Assembly: GCA_016717205.1 (NCBI GenBank)
Contig: JADKGC010000002.1
Location: 248,001-312,000 of the forward strand
Length of the DNA stretch: 64,000 nucleotides
Direction: 5' to 3'
DNA from: Candidatus Flexifilum breve
Lineage (GTDB): Bacteria > Chloroflexota > Anaerolineae > Aggregatilineales > Phototrophicaceae
The first letter of the stretch is position 1. Every line of letters begins with the position of its first letter. The position numbers and the translations under genes were made by a program. Below, piece after piece: positions 39,036-46,939 of the stretch. The notes under the pieces were generated by a model that searched no databases, had not been told where the DNA came from, and worked only from the letters and a program-made list of their open reading frames with translations.

Positions 39036-40337
39036 TCAAATTTCGCTCATGACGAGCTGCCGGGCAAAAGCCTGTCGCTGCTGCCTTATCTGAAAGTTGT
39101 CCGCTTCCAACAGCTGACTCAAATAAGTCATATTGACAGGGCGAAGAATTACTTTTGCCTTGTTCGTGCTCGACACAGCTTCTCGAATGTTGATGATTTG
39201 AGGTTCTGCCCGGCTATCAAGACAGGGATAGAGGATTGAAGACTGGCCATTCCAACCCTGGCTCAGGGCATAGATCGCCAGTTGGTACAGCATTTCGCGG
39301 GGAAGTGGTTTCTCCCAGAGATCCCGATATTTCGCGTCGAGAATCGCCCTTACGGTTTTTCCAGTCGTGATAACGAAATCTGGTCGCGGCGTAGGAGCTT
39401 CGCGCCGCCTTGGGTTATGCTGAGCAGAATAGGCCATCATGCCTGTGAGCCGGTATTGGTCGCGCACGGTGAATTCGGGTAGGTTTTCCTTCAAGAAACG
39501 GGATAGCAACCGTTCGAAGAACCGATTCATGTCGAACAGAAACCCTGGTAGCCCAAGACTGTCGTCTCGGTCTTCCAGCGTGATACCGACGGACCGCAGC
39601 AGCATTTCTATCAAGGTGATGGCTGGCTCATAGTGGACGGTCAGCCGATTCATTCCCTGCCGCAGTCGCTGAAGTGTGTTGAAATCCAGTGAGGTGCGTG
39701 AAACATCCATTTCGAGCAAACCGGCTAGACGCCGCAAACGGGATCGAATACCTATGTCATTCGTTAGGCGGGTAGCGAAATACAGCCCTTCGAGCAGAAC
39801 TTGGTTGATCAGCGAGTCTTCAAGGCGTGGATGATGGACGACTGGCAATCGCGCTTCCACAACACCGCCCTGCCTTGCCAACCGCTGTAGATCGAGCTGC
39901 CCTTTGGGCACAGCCAGTCCTTCAGCGACACGCTGATATTGCCGACGCAAGCCGCGATTCAAAAGTTCGCTGACCTCGGCGATCAATTGCTCGATCAGGA
40001 TGTCCTGAAACGCTTTGGGTTCCGTTTCGAGCCGACTTGTCTCCATCAACTGGAGGTCGCGCAGCTGATAGGCATACCGGAACAACGTCAGCAGAACATC
40101 CAGCTTGATCTTCGGCTGGATAATGATCCGCAGGTCACCAAGCTGAAGATTGCCGACATACGAGGTCGAGCGCAGCACCAACCCGGTGCGCAGTTCCAAC
40201 ACTTCGAGCATCGGCTTCTGTGCCAATGCGTCGAGTGTGGAACGAAATGCGCTGTTGCCACCAAACGAGAAGTTCGCTAACTCCGGATACTCAACTGGGG
40301 TTACCTCGTCCCATTCGGACATCCGAATAGTAGGCAT
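39036..40337 (-). CDS. mcrC: McrC-type nuclease subunit of McrBC
   Basis: This 433-aa protein has the McrC layout: an N-terminal beta-rich region (LRIIIQPKI near residue 95), a helical middle with GFLFDMNRFFERLL near 265-280, and a PD-(D/E)xK nuclease core with Asp in PTPRPDFVIT near 315 and ILDAKYRDLWEKP near 333. McrC supplies the cutting activity when stimulated by the McrB GTPase ring on modified or otherwise marked DNA. The start overlaps the mcrB stop by one base (TAATG), the usual coupling. Confidence 0.9.
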   Translation of the reverse strand: MPTIRMSEWDEVTPVEYPELANFSFGGNSAFRSTLDALAQKPMLEVLELRTGLVLRSTSYVGNLQLGDLRIIIQPKIKLDVLLTLFRYAYQLRDLQLMETSRLETEPKAFQDILIEQLIAEVSELLNRGLRRQYQRVAEGLAVPKGQLDLQRLARQGGVVEARLPVVHHPRLEDSLINQVLLEGLYFATRLTNDIGIRSRLRRLAGLLEMDVSRTSLDFNTLQRLRQGMNRLTVHYEPAITLIEMLLRSVGITLEDRDDSLGLPGFLFDMNRFFERLLSRFLKENLPEFTVRDQYRLTGMMAYSAQHNPRRREAPTPRPDFVITTGKTVRAILDAKYRDLWEKPLPREMLYQLAIYALSQGWNGQSSILYPCLDSRAEPQIINIREAVSSTNKAKVILRPVNMTYLSQLLEADNFQIRQQRQAFARQLVMSEI

Positions 40338-42652
40338 TACGCTTCGTCTCCTGCTGACGAGCTGTCCGAGTCTTCGCCGTTCTCGGCCTGTTCCCCTTCC
40401 GCCTGAGTGACAGAGGCGAGCGTCATCAGCTCCGGTGTGAGTTCCAGCAACGCCTGTACGAGTTGCTGAGCGTTCCCGGTCTCAAACAAATCATGGTTGA
40501 TGATTTGCTTCTCCCGGTTCACAAGAGCTGTACCGAGGATTTTCTCCAAAGCGGTGTAATCCTCGTAGCAGTACTCCTCAAGCAGGGGGATGATATCTTC
40601 CCGAATGACACGAGCGAACTTCGCGAAATCCGCGAGCGGCTTGCCGCCTTCCAAGAAATAGGCATGACCGATTTGTAGATTGCGTGCATCGTGCCCGATA
40701 TTTTGCAGAATGCGATGATTGAGTTCGCCGAGCCACTTGGCTAACGGAACGCCATCGAGCACCGTTGAGCCGAGCAAATCCGGATCCGGAAGCAGTTCGA
40801 CGAACCCAAAGCGGCGGCGCAACGCCGTGTCCAGCAGAGCAATCGACCGATCCGCCGTGTTCATCGTCCCGATGACATACACGTTCGAGGGTACAGAGAA
40901 ACCTTCCCGACTGAGGGGCAGCAGAATCGCCTTGCCGCGCTTATCCTTCTCCAGCACCGTGAGCAGTTCACCAAAGATGCGTGGAATGTCGCCCCGGTTG
41001 ATTTCGTCGATGATCAAATAATAGTTATGCTCCGAGTCAGAGCGCGCCTGATCGCAGAGCTGCTTGAAGATGCCATTCTGGCGGGCGAAGGCCATCTGAC
41101 CATTGGCGATGTGTGGGCGATAGCCTTCGAGGAAGTCTTCGTAACCATACGCTGGATGGAAGGAACACAACCGAACATAGCTGTCGGTTGTGCCGAAAAC
41201 GCGCTGTTTCTGCGCCGCTTCGAGATCCTTATAGGCCACGCCAAAACACTGCCGCGCGACCAGTTCACAGGCTGTCGTTTCCGCCCAGTAGGTTTTACCA
41301 GTGCCGGGCGGCCCGTACAGAATGACCTGACCTTTGCGCTCCAGAATCGCCTGAACATGCCCCGGTAGACCGCTCAAGCGCACCAGCGCGGGTTTCGGCG
41401 CAGGCTGGACGACGACCGCAGCCGACTTCCCGTCGGGCTTCTGCGCGGGCACAGTCTCCAGCAGATGGCGTTCTACTTCGACTTGATTAGCGTACATGCG
41501 GATGACGCGCGCCGCCGTATCAAAGCCCTCTTCATCGGGGAACTGCCACTCGTCCGCCGACAGCCAGTCGACCGGGAGGCGATGCGGCGCGGTCGACGGT
41601 TCGTAGTAGTACGGGCCTGTGACCCGACCAATGCCAACGGCTTTGCGACCACGCGGCTCGAAGGCGACGACGAGATCGTTCACCGCGATATCGGTCACAA
41701 AGTCAAACAAGCCCTGCCGCTCGACTGTCGTCGCTTTGGGGTAGACGGGATCCATCCGCTGCCGCAGGCTTTTCTTCGACTCGGTATTGTGCGCGAGGTC
41801 GGATAAATCGCCGAGTTCGGACCATGTGACGGCCGCAAAGCCGCCCGCGTGCTGCATATTCCACTGTAAAGCCTCAGGGTTATGGGGATCGGACGCCAGA
41901 ATGCTCCAGTAGGTATAGGGGCGACCGTTGAGCATATTAAGCACGGAGGTCAGGTGATTCATGGGCATATCGAGTTCACGCGCGATCCGGACAAAGCGTC
42001 CCGCCGCGATGTAGCGCCCGGCGTTCTCATCCGGGATATTCGGTTCCAACAGCTTGACGAGGTGGAACCGCTGATAATTTGCCATGTGATAGTCGTCGAG
42101 CTTGTCCGGATAGAGCAGACTGAAGTATTTGTGTCCCCATGCTGTGAGGCTGACGTTGGGTAACTGCTCGTCGAACAACTGCTGGAGCGCCCGGTAATCT
42201 GCATCGGTCGCATTTGTGGGAAGACTTTCGAGCAACGTACTCCAACGCAGAAGCTGATCACGGTGACGCCGCGCAATCTCGATGGCTTCTTCGAGCGTGA
42301 TTTCAATCGGATAGTTGCGGGCATCGCGAGTCATCCACTTGCCTGTCGCCGAATTGGGGTAGACACCGAACTTCAATGCGCTGCCGCCTGAAATGCTGCC
42401 AAAAATCGCGGGGAACTCGTCATCATTCTTGAATTCCAGCCAATAACTGAGTGAATTTCTGTTAGTCCGACGCAGATCATGCATGGTGTAGAGCAGTACT
42501 TCGCCATCCAGATTGCGCAGCACATCCGGACCGAAGCGTTCACGAAACGTTGCATAGTAGCCCTGCAGTTTGTCGAGGGGATAGAGCTTGCCCTCCTCCA
42601 GCAGTGACTTCTGCGTCTCTTTGATCACCTGCGCGAGTTTAGGATGCAGCAT
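40337..42652 (-). CDS. mcrB: McrB-type AAA+ GTPase with PUA/EVE-like recognition region
   Basis: This 771-aa protein has a C-terminal AAA+ domain with Walker A ILYGPPGTGKTYWAET near residue 445, Walker B YYLIIDEINRGDIPRIFGEL near 545 and the McrB signature IGTMNTADRSIALLDTALRR near 590-610. McrB translocates on DNA and activates McrC. The N-terminal 400 residues are unlike E. coli McrB. They include a segment (VNDLVVAFEPRGRKAVGIGR) that looks like an EVE/PUA-type base-reading fold and may recognise modified bases. The ATG at 42652 follows GAGAGG; a TTG one codon earlier is an alternative. Confidence 0.87.
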   Translation of the reverse strand: MLHPKLAQVIKETQKSLLEEGKLYPLDKLQGYYATFRERFGPDVLRNLDGEVLLYTMHDLRRTNRNSLSYWLEFKNDDEFPAIFGSISGGSALKFGVYPNSATGKWMTRDARNYPIEITLEEAIEIARRHRDQLLRWSTLLESLPTNATDADYRALQQLFDEQLPNVSLTAWGHKYFSLLYPDKLDDYHMANYQRFHLVKLLEPNIPDENAGRYIAAGRFVRIARELDMPMNHLTSVLNMLNGRPYTYWSILASDPHNPEALQWNMQHAGGFAAVTWSELGDLSDLAHNTESKKSLRQRMDPVYPKATTVERQGLFDFVTDIAVNDLVVAFEPRGRKAVGIGRVTGPYYYEPSTAPHRLPVDWLSADEWQFPDEEGFDTAARVIRMYANQVEVERHLLETVPAQKPDGKSAAVVVQPAPKPALVRLSGLPGHVQAILERKGQVILYGPPGTGKTYWAETTACELVARQCFGVAYKDLEAAQKQRVFGTTDSYVRLCSFHPAYGYEDFLEGYRPHIANGQMAFARQNGIFKQLCDQARSDSEHNYYLIIDEINRGDIPRIFGELLTVLEKDKRGKAILLPLSREGFSVPSNVYVIGTMNTADRSIALLDTALRRRFGFVELLPDPDLLGSTVLDGVPLAKWLGELNHRILQNIGHDARNLQIGHAYFLEGGKPLADFAKFARVIREDIIPLLEEYCYEDYTALEKILGTALVNREKQIINHDLFETGNAQQLVQALLELTPELMTLASVTQAEGEQAENGEDSDSSSAGDEA

Positions 42653-42714
42653 CAAGACCTCTCTTCATGTTCCCATATGCTAAGTGAGCACACAGCTATT
42701 CAACCATGTGTGAG

Positions 42715-42828
42715 TCAAGTCAACAGATCGACGATAAAGTCCACCGCTTGATCGGCGGACTCTTGCGATAAACCTAACATCCGCAGCATAGCTTGCAGTG
42801 GAATGAACTTCTTTTCGGAAGACAGGGG
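42715..42828 (-). other. In-frame 37-codon extension after the stop of the preceding gene
   Basis: After the TAA ending the gene at 42829-44034 the same frame stays open for 37 codons to a TGA at 42715. It reads as plausible protein (KKFIPLQAMLRMLGLSQESA, then DQAVDFIVDLLT). It may be an older C-terminus cut off by a nonsense change, the tail of a replaced gene, or chance. Confidence 0.35.
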
Positions 42829-44034
42829 TTACCGTCCACCGCTCAGACTGTTTCTGAACCCTTCGATACTTTGATAGAGTCCGTCATTCGCTTTCGCGAT
42901 TTGATCCGCTGCCTCGTATCTTTCGGCAAAGTCACAGATCATTTTTGAAACTATCCCCGTGACCAGATGGAGCAAGATTTCTACAGTAACGTCGAAGTCA
43001 GCGGCTTCTTTCTCGTATAATTTCAGAGAGGTGTAGCCATCGGAATGGATATAGCCGGAAAAAGCGCTGTACATTTGCTGGTAATCTGCTGCCGAGATGT
43101 GGGCACTGTGCGCGATCCGCTGCCATTCCGCAGATTCTCGGTTTCGATTCAGCAGTGCCTCAAGCGCCTTTCTATGGTTGTTTTTCTTCTCCGCTAGCTT
43201 TGCCTGATACTGAGATGTCTTCTTCATCCGTTTGGTGGCATCAACCCGCAGCGGTTCGACGGATTCGGACGCAAATGCTTTGTAAACTTCATCGGGCGTA
43301 TGTTTGCGCAGGTTGTGAAGGCCGATCAGCATCCAACGTGAATGAAAAAAAGCAAAATCATTGTCATCTTTGGGTTCAAAGAATACTTCGTGCATTGTCA
43401 AATAGGTTTCGATGATGGTGCGGAAAATGCTGGCAATGGAGCTGATGTCCACTGCGGGGTTACGTCCGTCTAGTCTGGGAACAAGCGCGACCGACGGGGA
43501 ACCCAGATGATAGAGGGTCTGCGCTTGACCGATGAGCCGGATAGCGAGGTGCAGCACATCACGGCGGTAAGGCACTGTGATCGTGGTGTGGAGCTTTTCG
43601 GCAATCGCCAGAGCGACCTGAAGGATACTTTCATAGTAGCGAACATCCGCCAACCGGATCAATCTTGTGGAGTGGGCGTCCCGATAAAGGCCGTTTTTCT
43701 GCGCCCTTTGAACCTTATGCAAAGTGCTTGCAGCCTCTAGCGCTGTACCTGACGCAAGCTCTACGAGAATAGTCTCTTGAGCATGGGGATAAACCACCAA
43801 CACCGCTGTGAGCGGGTCGTATGCCCTAGCGCGGGCTTTGCTTAGCTGATCTGCGATTTGGTCTTCAAGAATATAGCGTTCGGGTTCGCCCGTGCTGGAT
43901 AGCTGGATGATCCCCCTGCCATACGCGCGCTGCGAATGAAACGCAACGGCGGCGATCTCGATCCAGTTTTGCTCTATCAACGGCATGACGACTTGATCGA
44001 CTGCCTCTTCCTGTACTGGTAGGGTTGAGTTCAT
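42829..44034 (-). CDS. Hypothetical protein with HEPN/DUF5677-like helical C-terminus
   Basis: This 401-aa protein belongs to no family I can name firmly. Residues ~20-110 form a mixed alpha/beta segment. Residues ~180-390 are helical, with IFRTIIETYLTMHEVFFEPK, FHSRWMLIGLHNLRK and MYSAFSGYIHSDGYTSL, a style seen in DUF5677 and other HEPN-like defence-linked proteins. The ATG has a strong site (GAGGGGGAGGA) that lies within a remnant of the methyltransferase 3' end. It is one of the passenger genes between the methyltransferase and mcrB; a role as defence effector is possible but unproven. Confidence 0.55.
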   Translation of the reverse strand: MNSTLPVQEEAVDQVVMPLIEQNWIEIAAVAFHSQRAYGRGIIQLSSTGEPERYILEDQIADQLSKARARAYDPLTAVLVVYPHAQETILVELASGTALEAASTLHKVQRAQKNGLYRDAHSTRLIRLADVRYYESILQVALAIAEKLHTTITVPYRRDVLHLAIRLIGQAQTLYHLGSPSVALVPRLDGRNPAVDISSIASIFRTIIETYLTMHEVFFEPKDDNDFAFFHSRWMLIGLHNLRKHTPDEVYKAFASESVEPLRVDATKRMKKTSQYQAKLAEKKNNHRKALEALLNRNRESAEWQRIAHSAHISAADYQQMYSAFSGYIHSDGYTSLKLYEKEAADFDVTVEILLHLVTGIVSKMICDFAERYEAADQIAKANDGLYQSIEGFRNSLSGGR

Positions 44035-44036
44035 TC

Positions 44037-44085
44037 CTCCCCCTCGTCCCCATCTGATTCTGCGTCCCGGCCTAGGGGATAATTA
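44037..44085 (-). repeat. Scar of the methyltransferase 3' end (copy 3)
   Basis: The minus strand encodes GRDAESDGDEGEE then a stop, matching GRDAESEDDNGDE at the end of the methyltransferase (46926). Similarity spans about 45 bases, with roughly ten differences by eye. The scar ends exactly at the start of the next gene (42829-44034) and provides its ribosome site. Confidence 0.65.
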
Positions 44086-44176
44086 CTTTCAGCGTCCGAC
44101 AAACATCATTCCCCGTATTCGTCCAGCCCCTCCACACCGTTATTAACTTGGCGCAGCAAGCACAAAACAGACTCGC

Positions 44177-44803
44177 TCATTTTTCGTCTCGATCACGGGT
44201 AAAGTGCCAGAAATTGAAGCGATCAATCGCCTTGATTGGATTTTCGTCACCGAAACAGCCGCTGAGCCGCTCGATTTGCGCCTGAGTTTGTCTCAAAAAC
44301 TGCCAGTAAGAGGTCTTATCACCAGCAAATCCATAACCCTTGTAGATTTTCGTATCCCATGGGCAGAAAAATTCCGGCGCAAACAGATGCAGCCCTTTAG
44401 CTCTACCCACCGGCCCAAGAAAGGAGAATTCGTCAAAGATGGTTTCGACAACCTCCCGATCGGCCTCCGACAGAGATAGGATATTTCGCCGCCGATAGCC
44501 CATTAAGGATGTCCAATGGGTACGAAGTGGTGCTTCAATGCGACGAAAATGGTCTAAGGGATCACGAGAATTGCTTTGGTATGATTTCTTGTTCCACGCG
44601 GAGACGGCAAACATCCAATGAATACGAAATGAAGTGAGATCATCTGGGATATCATCGCCAAGAAGTGCATCAAGGACTGGATCAACCAGAGCTCGCATGG
44701 TTTGATAATGCCATTCTCCACCCTCACCACCACCAAAGTAGTGACGTGCTTTAATGAGATCATCAACTGTCACATTGAGTGCTTGCTGCCGTTTATCGCT
44801 CAC
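44177..44803 (-). CDS. Hypothetical protein of the defence island
   Basis: This 208-aa soluble protein starts at GTG with GAGGGGG upstream. No known family is recognised with confidence. A segment FLGPVGRAKGLHLFAPEFFC followed by PWDTKIYKGYGF resembles a pattern I have seen in uncharacterised proteins (A-K-x-LH-x-x-xP-x-x-F-x-x-WD). The start lies within a copy of the methyltransferase 3' end, so it was probably acquired as a cassette. Function unknown. Confidence 0.5.
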   Translation of the reverse strand: MSDKRQQALNVTVDDLIKARHYFGGGEGGEWHYQTMRALVDPVLDALLGDDIPDDLTSFRIHWMFAVSAWNKKSYQSNSRDPLDHFRRIEAPLRTHWTSLMGYRRRNILSLSEADREVVETIFDEFSFLGPVGRAKGLHLFAPEFFCPWDTKIYKGYGFAGDKTSYWQFLRQTQAQIERLSGCFGDENPIKAIDRFNFWHFTRDRDEK

Positions 44804-44900
44804 GCTTCCCCCTCATCGCCATCTGCTTCCGCGTTCCAGCCCATGTGATACTTGATAGTGCAGTGGATGCTAAAGCCGAGTTCCATGGTGCTGAACTAAC
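44803..44900 (-). repeat. Scar of the methyltransferase 3' end (copy 2)
   Basis: The minus strand reads MELGFSIHCTIKYHMGWNAE then ADGDEGEA and a stop, matching ELDFIIHYDIKYRMGRDAES then EDDNGDE at the end of the methyltransferase. About 70 bases align with the segment 46950-47025, at roughly three quarters identity by eye. It ends exactly at the start of the 208-aa gene. Confidence 0.75.
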
Positions 44901-44926
44901 AATTCCGCGTTTCTACATTTCGCCAG

Positions 44927-45130
44927 TTAATTGAGCAACCGATTATCGAGCCACTTTGCCAAGCTGCGGCCGAAGATACGCAGAAAGATTACTACAAGAA
45001 ACAGAAAAACGGCGCCCACAGTATTTCCTTGTGTCCATGCCAGCACTATGCCGACCAGCAGCAGCAAAGTGATCGGTACACAGCCGAGGTTGAGAGCGAA
45101 GCGAGCAAGTGCATTAATCAAGACACCCAT
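44927..45130 (-). CDS. Small membrane protein
   Basis: This 67-aa protein has a strong ribosome site (GGGGAGG, four bases before ATG). It has one long or two short membrane helices (LGCVPITLLLLVGIVLAW and TVGAVFLFLVVIFLRIFG) and a basic C-terminus (RSLAKWLDNRLLN). It is small enough to be a membrane effector or holin-like protein of a defence cassette, but its function is unknown. It lies between the 561-aa gene and the copy-2 scar. Confidence 0.55.
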   Translation of the reverse strand: MGVLINALARFALNLGCVPITLLLLVGIVLAWTQGNTVGAVFLFLVVIFLRIFGRSLAKWLDNRLLN

Positions 45131-45253
45131 GAAACCTCCCCTGTGATGAGCATGTGTCGTTCTTCAGTGTGAAGCTCAGGCAAAGTATATGTTGCAGAAG
45201 TTGATTCCCTGATCATCTTGATCTCGTATGACCAGTGAAAAGTCATGGCATTC

Positions 45254-46939
45254 TCAAGCTGATGTCCAGACCTCAAGTGTGGCGTCACCAGCCCGTCGAA
45301 CATAATCTTCAGTTGATGAAAGTATCTCCAGCAATTTATCAGTTTGCGGATTTCGTCGGGTTAGTTTTTTCTTGCTTATCCCCGGCTGAACAAGTACCAA
45401 ACGGAAAACCACTGGAACTGGGTTGGATCGATAAGTAGCCACAAAAGCTTCGAGCGTGCCGACCGCGCTATAGATAAGCCGCGTTGCATCTTGATTTTCC
45501 CTTCGAAGCAGCCGATCAAATATGAATTGCGGTTTTAGCCACTGGACCGACTTGATTGCTTGTCCACAAATCTCATATAGGTCTTCTACACGAGCTCCTG
45601 CCAAGTCTTTGCTTGATGCTTTTACATGGTACAGGGTAATTTTAATCTGCTTCGGTTGCTGCTCTATAGTGATGAAGTCAGCAATTTCCCCTGAGTCATG
45701 GTCGTAAAACAGGATGCTGGGTGGGTGAAACCGCAAGCTGTTACAAATGAAATCGTGGATACTGATTTTCCCTGAACTTTCTGCACCCTTTTCTACTTCA
45801 ATATCAACGTTTTGCCAGCTTTGGACTTGGATTTTCTTTGGGTCAAAGGGTGGAATTGAAGGCTGTAGAAGAAAGACCTGCGATCCCATGATAAGGGATT
45901 GAGTCGCGGTGTAAAACTTGAGTGGATACTCGTTCAACAGCGGAGCAAGCTCAACATTATTTGACAGAACTATCGGCTGTGCCGAATTTGTTGTCGAAAA
46001 GTGGGGTGGCGACACTTGGTAGAGAATTCGATACGAGATTCCATTGTAGCTAAGGATCACCGGAAGTTCTGTTTCAGTCGCTCTCTCACGGTCAATGATT
46101 AGGTCCCACTCAAGCAGCGATACATCGTCCAGTTTGAAATCGTACACGGAATAAAACCGCTCGTGCCAGCTAGCAGCGACAATATCGCTGGGGATTGCAG
46201 TAATCACGTCTCCTGCTGCCAAGGAGTCCAGTTCTGAGTTTGTGGTAAAGGTGGTTACGGAGTGAATTCTTTGAGCGAGAGTATGAAACTGCTGAAGGAG
46301 CTCAAGAACTCCAGAAGCTCTATTCATACTCCATATCTTGCCAGAATCAGTGAAACCAAGTGAGGTGATGCCTTCGTCAAACATGCCTTTTGCAAAAGCA
46401 TGGCCCCGGATATGGGTACGAGAGTCGGTCCGTGTCACGGCAAGATGAGCATTTGGCCCGCTGAGCATTCGATAGGCTTCATTGGCGTTACCCACTGTGC
46501 CGTTGCGCATCCCAACATTTACAAACTGTGCGTTTGATGTAGTTCCAAACACTCGTTGAAGTCGAAATAACGGTACAGGTGACAGTCCGCAGTTTGCAAC
46601 AACACAACGAGCGATTCGATCAAAGTAAAGCTCATTTCCAATGGATGAGTTCACAAAGAGCAGTCTGTTTTTTTCTTCCCAGAAAAGCACGACAAGTTCA
46701 AAGAACGTCTCCATAATGCCATTTGAAGATGTCCAATTAGGAGAGCGGAAGAACTCGACAACGAATACACGGGCAGATTCCACGCGCTCATTCATTTGCG
46801 TGTTGATGTGCAGTCCATCTACCGTGATTGGGGCATCAAGATCGACATTTCCGTAAGCCGGTATCTCATAGACTTTCGCTCGGATAGATGGCTTCAGTTC
46901 GTTTGCCCATTGAGGTAAGCCGCCATCATTCATCACCAT
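45254..46939 (-). CDS. Hypothetical protein with putative PD-(D/E)xK-like nuclease region
   Basis: This 561-aa protein overlaps the methyltransferase stop by 14 bases (start at 46939 or the ATG two codons later). It has two notable regions. Residues 150-195 contain VNVGMRNGTVGNANEAYRML, then HIRGHAFAKG. Residues 405-460 contain DHDSGEIADFITIE, ITLYHVKASSKDLAGARVED and LYEICGQAIKSVQWL. The Asp/Glu followed by H-x-K on adjacent strands looks like a PD-(D/E)xK nuclease core, a layout I associate with C-terminal parts of large defence helicases. It may be the detached nuclease part of such a helicase. The domain call is inferred only. Confidence 0.5.
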   Translation of the reverse strand: MVMNDGGLPQWANELKPSIRAKVYEIPAYGNVDLDAPITVDGLHINTQMNERVESARVFVVEFFRSPNWTSSNGIMETFFELVVLFWEEKNRLLFVNSSIGNELYFDRIARCVVANCGLSPVPLFRLQRVFGTTSNAQFVNVGMRNGTVGNANEAYRMLSGPNAHLAVTRTDSRTHIRGHAFAKGMFDEGITSLGFTDSGKIWSMNRASGVLELLQQFHTLAQRIHSVTTFTTNSELDSLAAGDVITAIPSDIVAASWHERFYSVYDFKLDDVSLLEWDLIIDRERATETELPVILSYNGISYRILYQVSPPHFSTTNSAQPIVLSNNVELAPLLNEYPLKFYTATQSLIMGSQVFLLQPSIPPFDPKKIQVQSWQNVDIEVEKGAESSGKISIHDFICNSLRFHPPSILFYDHDSGEIADFITIEQQPKQIKITLYHVKASSKDLAGARVEDLYEICGQAIKSVQWLKPQFIFDRLLRRENQDATRLIYSAVGTLEAFVATYRSNPVPVVFRLVLVQPGISKKKLTRRNPQTDKLLEILSSTEDYVRRAGDATLEVWTSA

